A stretch of 64,000 nt of DNA, taken from contig JAFZQO010000049.1 of the NCBI GenBank assembly GCA_017620335.1, forward strand, positions 62,001 through 126,000, written 5' to 3'. Below are positions 45,264 to 52,998 of the stretch, piece after piece. Under the pieces are notes generated by a model. It had not been told where the DNA came from and ran no database searches. It worked only from the letters and a program-made list of their open reading frames with translations. The translations under genes were made by a program, and so were the position numbers. This stretch comes from Bacteroidales bacterium (GTDB lineage Bacteria; Bacteroidota; Bacteroidia; Bacteroidales; UBA932). Every line of letters starts with the position of its first letter. Within the stretch, counting starts at the first letter, position 1.

Positions 45264-45938
45264 CTACCAGCCGGTGAGGGTGGAGGAGTGGAATTCGGGG
45301 GCAGAGGAGGCGGAGGCGATGGCGTCGATGTTGTGGGGGCGGACGCCGCAGCCGGCCAGGATGACAATCCGGCCGGCAGCCTGGCGGACGAGCCGCGCGA
45401 GGGTGAAGCGGCCTGCGAAGGCGTCCGGCTCATGGCCGGACGTCAGCAGACGCCCGCAGCCGAGCGCGATGACGTCTTCGAGGCAGCTTTCCACGTCGGA
45501 GCATTCGTCGAAAGCGCGGTGGAAGGTGACCTGCAGCGGGCGGGCGGCGGCGACGAGGCGGCGCATCGCCGCCATGTCGATGCCGCCGTCCGCCTTCAGC
45601 GCCCCAACGACGACACCGTTCACCCTATGCTCCATCCCCGAAGAATCCCTGACAATCAATTGCTTGCACATCTCGATTCCGTCAATGGTCTGTTGGATTT
45701 CGTCTTCGCTGTAGACGAAATCCCCGCCACGGGGACGGACCAGGACGTTGACAGGTATCGGAGCAGTGGAAAGGGCGTCTTCGGCAAGGGTGAAAAGGGT
45801 GGCGCGGATGAGTTCCGCGGAAGGGGTGACGCCGCCGATATCGAGCCGTGAACACAGCTCGATGCGGCGGGCGCCGGCCCGCTGGGCAGTCACGGCGTCA
45901 GCGGCGGAAGTACAGCAGGCTTCGAGGAAATATCTCAT
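45264..45938 (-). CDS. cutC: CutC family protein
   Basis: 224 aa TIM-barrel protein of the CutC family: LEACCTSAADAVTAQRAGARRIELCS at the start, VNVLVRPRGGDFVYSEDE, and VTFHRAFDEC in the middle are diagnostic. Named for copper homeostasis in E. coli, though a direct copper role is disputed. The C-terminus is slightly shorter than the usual 245-250 aa but ends in the family pattern. It overlaps the TIGR04076 gene by four bases (ATGA). Confidence 0.92.
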   Translation of the reverse strand: MRYFLEACCTSAADAVTAQRAGARRIELCSRLDIGGVTPSAELIRATLFTLAEDALSTAPIPVNVLVRPRGGDFVYSEDEIQQTIDGIEMCKQLIVRDSSGMEHRVNGVVVGALKADGGIDMAAMRRLVAAARPLQVTFHRAFDECSDVESCLEDVIALGCGRLLTSGHEPDAFAGRFTLARLVRQAAGRIVILAGCGVRPHNIDAIASASSAPEFHSSTLTGW

Positions 45939-46240
45939 TGAGCGTCAATGGTTTCAATGTAGAAACTGACGGGGCGGAATCCGTCGTTGCAGGAAATCAT
46001 GGCGCTGTGCGGGTTCTTCATCCAGCCGTCGTAGAAATTGCCGCCGCCACGCGCAAGCTCCTCTACGAATTCACGCATGCTGCCCCAGGCGCTTTCGCAA
46101 AGCCCTTCCGGACGCTGCCCATCATGCGAGATGAACACCTGCCCCTCAAGCACATCGCAGGCATGCTCGATGGGGTTTTCATAGATTTCCGAAAGGTCGC
46201 GGTAGCAGGCTTTCCGGATAGCGGTGATCCTGACGTCCAT
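45935..46240 (-). CDS. TIGR04076 family protein
   Basis: 101 aa. The family pattern is visible: CYRDLSEIYENPIEHAC near the start, then GLCESAWGSM, FYDGWMKNP and ISCNDGFRPVSF near the end, with three conserved Cys that could bind metal or form a redox centre. Function unknown. Overlaps cutC by four bases; the thioesterase gene precedes by two bases. Confidence 0.8.
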   Translation of the reverse strand: MDVRITAIRKACYRDLSEIYENPIEHACDVLEGQVFISHDGQRPEGLCESAWGSMREFVEELARGGGNFYDGWMKNPHSAMISCNDGFRPVSFYIETIDAQ

Positions 46241-46242
46241 GG

Positions 46243-46647
46243 TTAGCGGCGGTAAGGGGCGAGCGCTTCGATGAACCCCGGGAAACGCCTTTCGAAGACC
46301 ACCGGCCTGCCGTCCTCGATAAAGCAGTGCACGCTGGAGCCGGTGAAGACGACTTCTCCGCGGCAGGTCATGATGTATCCGATACGGAGCTTGAGGGCGG
46401 ATATCTCCTCGACGAAGACGTCCACTGCTATCTCGTCCTGAAAGGTCGTGGTCTTCTTGTAGGAGCAGTGAACTTCGGTGACCGGGGAGACGACTCCTTC
46501 GGCCTCCATCTTCTCGAAGCCGTAGCCGATGCGGTCCAGCATGTCAATGCGGGACTCCTCCATGAAACGGATATAGTTGGAATGGTGCGTGACGCCCATG
46601 CGGTCGCACTCGTAATACTTCACTTTATGGATATAGGGTTCAGCCAT
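46243..46647 (-). CDS. YbgC-like acyl-CoA thioesterase (hotdog)
   Basis: 134 aa. YYECDRMGVTHHSNYIRFMEESR is the 4-hydroxybenzoyl-CoA/YbgC thioesterase signature, with the Asp catalytic residue in ECDRMG. Hydrolyses acyl-CoA, possibly for phospholipid or 2-oxo-acid acyl groups. It is upstream of TIGR04076 and cutC, six bases from the transglutaminase-like gene stop; the four genes look co-transcribed. Confidence 0.9.
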   Translation of the reverse strand: MAEPYIHKVKYYECDRMGVTHHSNYIRFMEESRIDMLDRIGYGFEKMEAEGVVSPVTEVHCSYKKTTTFQDEIAVDVFVEEISALKLRIGYIMTCRGEVVFTGSSVHCFIEDGRPVVFERRFPGFIEALAPYRR

Positions 46648-46653
46648 AATTAG

Positions 46654-49029
46654 TTAGAGTTTATCAATGACATTGCGCAGGTCCTCAGCAAGGGAGGTAT
46701 TGTAACCCTGCGAGAAATAGACGATGCGGCCGAAGGAGTCGCCGACGGCGACGACGGGAAGGCGGACGCCTTCCTTTCCGGCGCCGGAGGCGAGCATCGC
46801 GGCGACCTTGCCATCCGTGTCGGTGCCGAATACGGCATTGTCGGGGGCGGGACCGAAAGCGGGTCCAAGGACGACGACCGGACGGCCCCAGGAATTCAAG
46901 GCGGGTGTCGCCGCGGTCAGCTGCCGCATGGCATGTATCGACGGCTCATCGCCTTGCCCGAGGACAGCGATGATGAAATACCCGCGGCCGGTCACAGACA
47001 GGATGGAGGTCTCGGCTGCAGGATTCCCATCAGGCAGGAAAGTCTTCTCAGCATCGAATGTGCCCAGAACGGGAAGGCCCACTTCCGCGGAGCGGATGAC
47101 CAGGGGAACGACGGTGCGGCCCCCCTCCCTTATCTCAAAGAAAGAAGACCGCGAAAGGACGCTCCCGTCGGCCAGCCTGCGGCCGGTAGTCAGCATATAA
47201 TACCCTTCGTCAAGGCTATAAGGATTGGCGAAGAGGGTCGCGTAATCCAAAGGGCCGTCCTCGTTGAAACTCAGGAGTTTACAGCTGAGGCTACTGTCTT
47301 CAGGCACAATCTTCGACAGGGTGAAATGGGTATAGTACGAAGGATTGTCGGAATAAGGCTGGGCATCCTTCCCGAAAGCTTCTTCGGGGATGCCCAAGAC
47401 CAGTCTGCCCTGAGGGGCCTCCGAGGCCAGGACGACGTCGTTCCAGCGGCCGCCCTCGAGGTACTGGGCCTTGCCCGTGACCTCGTCGAGCCGCGCCTGG
47501 AAGCCGTACTTCCGGCATAACGCCACGAAGAAGATGTCACGTGAACGGGTGTCCGCCTCCCGGTTCCGCCAGACGAAGACGGGAGGGATGCGGAGCCCCT
47601 GCGGATTGGCTGCGTCGTTGACCTTGACATTGTCGCATACCCAGTCGTAAATTTCAACGGGGGAAGCGAACGAAAGCCCCTCCCCTATTTCCTCGAAATA
47701 AGGATACAGAGCTTCGTATTCGATACGCGGGCAGTCGCGCCACTTGTTGAAGCCGTCCGGTCCGACGTGCCGGAGGGCATCGTCCAGGACGCCTGCCGTG
47801 ACATCGTTCTGGTCCTTGTAAGACAAGGAATTGATAATCTGTTCCGCCAGGTCGCCGTTTGCAGCAAGGAAGGGGCCGGTGACCGAGGAGTTGCCATGGG
47901 GGCGGGCGTTGCGCATGGAGTCTTCCGCCGCCAGGCGCCGCGCGTTCTCCGCCACCTGCTCCGCAGTGGCGGCGGACGGCAGCGGCTTCTCCGCCGGAGG
48001 CACTATGTCGAAATCGAGCGAGAATGACTCGCCTAGGGAATGGTCAAGCACAACTGTTGTGGATTCAGAAGAAGCCTTGGCAAGGCCGAAGAGGCCGTCC
48101 TTGGATGCCCAGACCATGATGTCTCCAAGGCCGGTATCCAGCGAGGCATGTCCCTCGGAATCAGTCAGATAAGTCGCAACGGTGTAGTATTCGGCGTAAT
48201 TGTAGATCTTGAACTCGACGGAAGCGTCCGGGACGGGCGAGCCCTGCGCGTCGACGACCGTGACGGTCGTCCTGCGCGCGGGCACATAGCCCCGTATCAC
48301 ATTGATTTCCGTATAGGCGGAAGTCCTGTCTATCACGTCCTCGGGGCCGTCATAGTCTCCGAACACTTTGGTATGCAGCAACATTGCACGGGATACCGAT
48401 GCGTTGAACCATCCCAGGTCCAGCACCGGCTCAGGCTCGCATGCACCCATGAAATGCCATCCGCCGTCGACGTAGACCTCGACCCAGGCGTGGTTGTCGT
48501 CCGTGTGCGCCCAGCGCGGCGTGTACACCTGCCTTGCAGGTATCCCCGCCGCCCGCAGGGCCGCCACGGCCAGAACGGACTCCTCCCCACAACGGCCGTA
48601 TCCCGCGCGGATGGTCGCCAAAGGCGACGAAGTCCGCGCGTCCGTCGGCCGGTACGACGCCCTCTCGTGGCACCAGTGGTTCACCTCGAGGGCCGCCTCA
48701 GCCATTGACATTCCCTGCACCCTGGCGCAGATCGAATCGGCATACACCAGACGGAAATCGTCCAGCGTCTCGTTGTTAATCCTCAGCGGCAGCACGAAAT
48801 GGCGGAACTCCCGCTCAGGGACATCCCAGCCCATCCTGTCGCGCACCTCCAGGGTCTTCTCCACATTCTCCTGCCACCAAAGGTCACCGTACATCTCCCT
48901 GTCAGGCAGCGGCATGCTGCCGTAAAGGAACTCCATATATCCGCGCTTCCCGTCCCCGCAGGAAACGGCCAGCAAGGCGGCTGCCACCAGCCAGGCAAGA
49001 GGGCGGAAACTGATATCCAAGCATTTCAT
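46654..49029 (-). CDS. Transglutaminase-like lipoprotein
   Basis: 791 aa from ATG 49029. Lipobox LLAVSC, Cys24. A transglutaminase-like core has Cys147 in GYGRCGEES and His180 in DDNHAWVEVY; an acidic residue in ACEPEP is a possible third member. A carboxypeptidase-regulatory-like sandwich follows (about 260-310, RTTVTVVDAQGSPVPDAS), then a second, degenerate transglutaminase-like part (about 450-540, PVEIYDWVCDNVKV) with no clear Cys-His pair and a C-terminal segment (about 690-790) reminiscent of a thioredoxin fold. Predicted periplasmic or outer-membrane peptidase or protein-crosslinking enzyme. Confidence 0.8.
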   Translation of the reverse strand: MKCLDISFRPLAWLVAAALLAVSCGDGKRGYMEFLYGSMPLPDREMYGDLWWQENVEKTLEVRDRMGWDVPEREFRHFVLPLRINNETLDDFRLVYADSICARVQGMSMAEAALEVNHWCHERASYRPTDARTSSPLATIRAGYGRCGEESVLAVAALRAAGIPARQVYTPRWAHTDDNHAWVEVYVDGGWHFMGACEPEPVLDLGWFNASVSRAMLLHTKVFGDYDGPEDVIDRTSAYTEINVIRGYVPARRTTVTVVDAQGSPVPDASVEFKIYNYAEYYTVATYLTDSEGHASLDTGLGDIMVWASKDGLFGLAKASSESTTVVLDHSLGESFSLDFDIVPPAEKPLPSAATAEQVAENARRLAAEDSMRNARPHGNSSVTGPFLAANGDLAEQIINSLSYKDQNDVTAGVLDDALRHVGPDGFNKWRDCPRIEYEALYPYFEEIGEGLSFASPVEIYDWVCDNVKVNDAANPQGLRIPPVFVWRNREADTRSRDIFFVALCRKYGFQARLDEVTGKAQYLEGGRWNDVVLASEAPQGRLVLGIPEEAFGKDAQPYSDNPSYYTHFTLSKIVPEDSSLSCKLLSFNEDGPLDYATLFANPYSLDEGYYMLTTGRRLADGSVLSRSSFFEIREGGRTVVPLVIRSAEVGLPVLGTFDAEKTFLPDGNPAAETSILSVTGRGYFIIAVLGQGDEPSIHAMRQLTAATPALNSWGRPVVVLGPAFGPAPDNAVFGTDTDGKVAAMLASGAGKEGVRLPVVAVGDSFGRIVYFSQGYNTSLAEDLRNVIDKL

Positions 49030-49095
49030 CCTATCCGATAATTTTCGTAAAGATAGCAATTTTCCCAGACTTCCGCCCTCCTGCAGCCGGCATCG

Positions 49096-49665
49096 TCACT
49101 CCACCTTGTTCCCGACCTTAGCCATCGCGGCCGCGTGCGTGCCGGGCCGGCGCAAGTACCTTGCGCGCCCGGCCTCCGCGCCCAGGTCCACCCCCAGATG
49201 CTGCAGCCGCAGCTTCACCGCGTTGACATTCCTGCCGAAATGGCTTGACAGTTCCCTCCATGACGTCCTGTTCGGATACATTTCCAGAAGCGCCTCATCT
49301 TCAGCGGGATCCCACTTCGTGAAAGACCTCGGATACCTATTGCGGAACTCCTTCATCCTCAACCTGTCCCAGTCCATGAAAGCCATCATCAAGGCAAACT
49401 TCTCTCCCTCCGTCAGCCCTGACAGCCACGCCACCGGTTCTCCGGCCATCCCGTAAATCCTCTCCATCTGCTCTGGCCTGAAACCGCAGACCTGCCGGTT
49501 GAAAGTCCACCCTTCTTCGCCGGACAGATTCCTGTCATTCAGGAAAGCGCTCAACTCCTCAAACGCTTCCAGCATGATGTCCGTCACGGCATCGTACACG
49601 ATGCTGCGATGCGGCGCCATCATGTCCGTGATCATGACGGCCTCTTCACTGATATCCCTTTTCAT
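49096..49665 (-). CDS. SANT/Myb-like DNA-binding protein
   Basis: 189 aa from ATG 49665 (MKRDISEEAVMI). The C-terminal third (about 125-175) reads as a SANT/Myb-like helix trio: FTKWDPAEDEALLEMYPN, then WRELSSHFGRNVNAVKLRLQHLG. The N-terminal part is helical with no named domain. Such proteins occur in Bacteroidota as presumed transcription factors. It is separated from the downstream transglutaminase-like gene by 66 bases and is divergent from GH31. Confidence 0.62.
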   Translation of the reverse strand: MKRDISEEAVMITDMMAPHRSIVYDAVTDIMLEAFEELSAFLNDRNLSGEEGWTFNRQVCGFRPEQMERIYGMAGEPVAWLSGLTEGEKFALMMAFMDWDRLRMKEFRNRYPRSFTKWDPAEDEALLEMYPNRTSWRELSSHFGRNVNAVKLRLQHLGVDLGAEAGRARYLRRPGTHAAAMAKVGNKVE

Positions 49666-49914
49666 AGTCGATAGTTTTTCGGGGCATGCGGCTACAATAT
49701 CGCCGGCTACGCCCCACGGTTGAACAATACTCCACGGACGGCACAGCCATCCCGACCCAAAGATATAACACTCCCGCCAATTAATCATCATTTTAAACGT
49801 TTAATTATCAACGCCTTAGCACTCAGTCGCTTACAAAGGCGCCACCCCGTAACACCCTGGCCTTCAGCCCCTTTCACCCATCACCCTTCCTCCTCCCTCC
49901 AGCCTTGGGTTCAC

Positions 49915-49991
49915 ATCCTTCGACCGGGGGTAGAAGGATACAGGCATTTCCGGCAAAAAGGGCCACATCCTTATACCTGTGGTAGAAGGAT
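49915..49991. repeat. 25-bp hairpin repeats, copies 2 and 3
   Basis: Copy 2, 49915-49939: ATCCTTCGACC, GGG, GGTAGAAGGAT. Copy 3, 49967-49991: ATCCTTATACC, TGT, GGTAGAAGGAT. Copy 1 is at 22431-22455. All have the same length, three-base loop and the right arm GGTAGAAGGAT unchanged; the left arm varies at two positions. The two copies here are direct repeats 27 bases apart. Confidence 0.88.
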
Positions 49992-50078
49992 AACGGGGAA
50001 TGTGGGGAAGGAGGATGGGGAAAGGGACGGGAGCGGGGAAAGAGGGAAAGAAAGATGCGCATTTATAAAATAAATGGT

Positions 50079-50086
50079 TATATTTG
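50079..50086 (+). promoter_or_regulatory. -7 box upstream of GH31
   Basis: TATATTTG, exact match to TAnnTTTG, 47 bases before ATG 50134. No clear -33 box. Probably drives GH31, GH2, MFS and peptidase genes. Confidence 0.5.
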
Positions 50087-50133
50087 TTTGTTTGAAACCT
50101 TACCGAAGAACGTATACAACAGTAACCTATACC

Positions 50134-52995
50134 ATGCGTAAAACCACAGTCTTATTGATGACAGCCGCCCTGATGGCCGTGGCGGCATGTTCCCCTGGAG
50201 TGAAAAAGACCGCACACGGAGTCAGGCTTACGGCCGCCGACGGCAGCCAGGTCCGCGTCGAGGTCGTTACCGACGACATCATCCACGTAGAAGCGGTACC
50301 CAAGGGCGCCAAGTTCTCCACAAAGGAAACACTTATCGTGGTCCCGCAGGAATACGGGACGAAATACGAGCTCGTGAAAACCGACGACGCGGTACTCATC
50401 AAGACCGCCTCGCTCACGGTGACGGTCAGCAAGGCGGACGGCCGCGTACAGTATGCTGACAGCAAAGGCAACCCCGTCACCGCCGAGCTTGCCCGCGAGT
50501 TCTCCCCCATCGAGGTGGACGGAGACAAGTCCTGGACCGTGCGCCAGACCTTCGACTCCCCCGCCGACGAGGCCTTCTACGGCCTCGGCCAGCATCAGGC
50601 CGACGAGTGGAACTACAAGGGCAAGAACGAGGAGCTCTACCAGTACAACACCAAGATCTCCGTCCCGTTCATAGTCTCTTCCAGGAACTACGGCATCCTG
50701 TGGGACAGCTATTCCTTCCTCCGCTGGGGAGACCCGAGGGATTACGCGCATCTGGGAGAGGTCTTCACGCTTTATGACAAGGACGGCGTGGAGGGCGCAT
50801 TGACAGGCACTTACGAACCGGCGCAGATGCGCATGACGCGTCCGGGCATGCCGGCAAGGCCGCAGCCCCAGACGCTCGTGCGCCGCGAGCCGGCCATCAA
50901 CCAGGAGTATCTCATCACCCCCGAATGCCAGAAGGTCGAGAACGCCCCCGACTTCTTCTTCGCCGGCTCCAATGTCACCTTCGAGGGCGAGATCCAGCCT
51001 AAGGAAAGCGGCACCTTCCGCTTCCTGCTCTACTACGCCGGCTACACCAAGGTTTATCTCGACAACGAACTTGTCGTCCCCGAGATCTGGCGCACCGCAT
51101 GGAATCCCAACAGCCACAAGTTCGCCGTCGACCTCAAGGAGGGCGAAAGGGTTCCCATCCGCATCGAATGGGAGCCCGACGGAGGCACCAGCTACTGCGG
51201 CCTCCGCGTGCTGAGCCCCGTCGAGGACAGCGTCCAGGGACAGATGTCCTGGTGGGGCGAGATGCAGGACGAGATCGACTACTACTTCGTCAAGGGAGAG
51301 AATATCGACAAGGTCATCAGCGGCTACCGTACCCTTACGGGCAAGGCCCAGATCATGCCCAAGTGGGCCATGGGCTACTGGCAGAGCCGCGAGCGCTATA
51401 CCAACCAGTTCGAGCTCGTCCAGACGCTGAGGGAGTTCCGCGAGCGTGGCGTCCCCGTGGACAACATCGTCCAGGACTGGCAGTACTGGGACGACGACGC
51501 CTGGGGCAGCCATGAGTTCAACGTGGACCGCTTCCCCCGCCCCAAGGAGATGGTGGACTCCGTCCACGCCATGGGCGGCCGCTTCATGATCAGCGTCTGG
51601 CCCAAGTTCTACACCACTACTGAGCATTTCAAGGAGTTCGACGAGAAAGGCTGGATGTACCGCGTTCCGGTTGACCAGCACGTCATCGACTGGCTCAACT
51701 ACGAGCAGTCGTTCTATGACGCATACTCCGAGGGGGCCCGCAAGCTCTTCTGGAAACAGATGTACGACCATCTCTATCCCATCGGCGTCGACGCCTGGTG
51801 GATGGACGCCAGCGAGCCCAACATCCACGACTGCACCGACATGGATTTCCGCAAGGCCATGCAGGGGCCTACGGCCCTCGGTTCCTCGACCGAGTACTTC
51901 AACGCCTACGCCCTCATGAACGCCGAGGCCATCTACGACGGCCAGAGGGGCGTTGACAACGACACCCGCGTGTTCCTTCTCACCCGCAACGGTTTCGCAG
52001 GCCTCCAGCGCTACTCAACAGCATCTTGGAGCGGCGACATCGGAACGCGCTGGGAGGACATGAAGACCCAGATCACCGCCGGCCTGAACTATTCCTTGAG
52101 CGGCATCCCGTTCTGGGGCCAGGACATCGGCGGATTCAGCGTCGAGAACCGCTACGCCAACGCCCAGCGCCTCTTCGACCGCACCGGCGAGGAGAACGAG
52201 GACCTCAAGGAATGGCGCGAACTGAACGCCCGCTGGCACCAGTGGGGCGTGTTCTGCCCGCTGTACCGCGCCCACGGACAGTTCCCTTACCGAGAGCCCT
52301 GGAACATCGCTCCCGAAGGACATCCCGCTTATGAGACCATCCTGGACCAGGACCGCCTGCGCTACCGCCTCATGCCTTACATCTACACCCTCGACTCGCG
52401 CGTCTGGTTCGACGATTACACCTTGATGCGCGGCCTCGTGATGGATTTCACCGACGATCCCGTCGCCCGTGACATCGACGACGAGTTCATGTTCGGCGAC
52501 GCCTTCCTGGTATGCCCGGTGTACGAATACAAGGCTCGCAGCCGCGAAGTCTATCTGCCCGAGGGCGGATGGTACGACTTCCATGACGGCCGCTACTTCG
52601 ACGGAGGCGGAAGTTTCATCGCCGCGGCCCCTTACGACCATATCCCCGTCTATGTCCGCGAAGGCAGCATCGTCCCGATGGGACCCAATATCGAATATAC
52701 TTCCCAGGAGCAGGACGGCAGCCTGTACATCCAGGTCTACGCCGGCAAGGACGGCGCTTTCACCCTCTACGAGGACGACGGCCTGACCTATGGCTATGAG
52801 AAGGGAGAATACGCCAAGATCCCGATGAAGTGGGACGACGCGACCCGCACCCTTACGATCGGCGCCCGCGAGGGCTCCTTCGACGGAATGAAAGCCGAAC
52901 GCACGATCCACGCCTGCCTCTTCTCCGAGGCTGCCCACGACGACCTGGACCGCTATGTAGTGTACGACGGAACCGAAACCACCATAAAATTTTAA
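50134..52995 (+). CDS. GH31 alpha-xylosidase-type lipoprotein with PA14 domain
   Basis: 953 aa from ATG 50134 (MRKTTVLLMTAALMAVAAC), lipobox Cys19. A galactose-mutarotase-like N-terminal domain is interrupted by a PA14 domain (about 257-366, NVTFEGEIQPKESGTFRFLL), then the GH31 barrel with nucleophile D558 (WWMDASEPN) and acid/base D635 (SWSGDIGTRWED), and a C-terminal beta domain. GH31 with an inserted PA14 is the architecture of Bacteroidota and Cellvibrio xyloglucan alpha-xylosidases. First gene of an operon with GH2, MFS and DPP genes. Confidence 0.9.
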   Translation: MRKTTVLLMTAALMAVAACSPGVKKTAHGVRLTAADGSQVRVEVVTDDIIHVEAVPKGAKFSTKETLIVVPQEYGTKYELVKTDDAVLIKTASLTVTVSKADGRVQYADSKGNPVTAELAREFSPIEVDGDKSWTVRQTFDSPADEAFYGLGQHQADEWNYKGKNEELYQYNTKISVPFIVSSRNYGILWDSYSFLRWGDPRDYAHLGEVFTLYDKDGVEGALTGTYEPAQMRMTRPGMPARPQPQTLVRREPAINQEYLITPECQKVENAPDFFFAGSNVTFEGEIQPKESGTFRFLLYYAGYTKVYLDNELVVPEIWRTAWNPNSHKFAVDLKEGERVPIRIEWEPDGGTSYCGLRVLSPVEDSVQGQMSWWGEMQDEIDYYFVKGENIDKVISGYRTLTGKAQIMPKWAMGYWQSRERYTNQFELVQTLREFRERGVPVDNIVQDWQYWDDDAWGSHEFNVDRFPRPKEMVDSVHAMGGRFMISVWPKFYTTTEHFKEFDEKGWMYRVPVDQHVIDWLNYEQSFYDAYSEGARKLFWKQMYDHLYPIGVDAWWMDASEPNIHDCTDMDFRKAMQGPTALGSSTEYFNAYALMNAEAIYDGQRGVDNDTRVFLLTRNGFAGLQRYSTASWSGDIGTRWEDMKTQITAGLNYSLSGIPFWGQDIGGFSVENRYANAQRLFDRTGEENEDLKEWRELNARWHQWGVFCPLYRAHGQFPYREPWNIAPEGHPAYETILDQDRLRYRLMPYIYTLDSRVWFDDYTLMRGLVMDFTDDPVARDIDDEFMFGDAFLVCPVYEYKARSREVYLPEGGWYDFHDGRYFDGGGSFIAAAPYDHIPVYVREGSIVPMGPNIEYTSQEQDGSLYIQVYAGKDGAFTLYEDDGLTYGYEKGEYAKIPMKWDDATRTLTIGAREGSFDGMKAERTIHACLFSEAAHDDLDRYVVYDGTETTIKF

Positions 52996-52998
52996 CCC

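Larger units (their letters stand above)
49666..50133. other. Intergenic region with hairpin repeats and GH31 promoter
   Basis: 468 bases between divergent genes. Contains A+T-rich sequence around 49785-49815 with the palindrome AAACGTTT, two 25-bp hairpins (49915-49991), and a -7 box at 50079. A short open frame across most of it has Pro/Arg/Thr-rich content and no signal for translation, so no gene is called. Confidence 0.6.

Noticed and set aside
49720..50073. Short open frame in the GH31 upstream region
   Set aside because: Covers the hairpin repeats, has no signal for translation, and its content is low-complexity.
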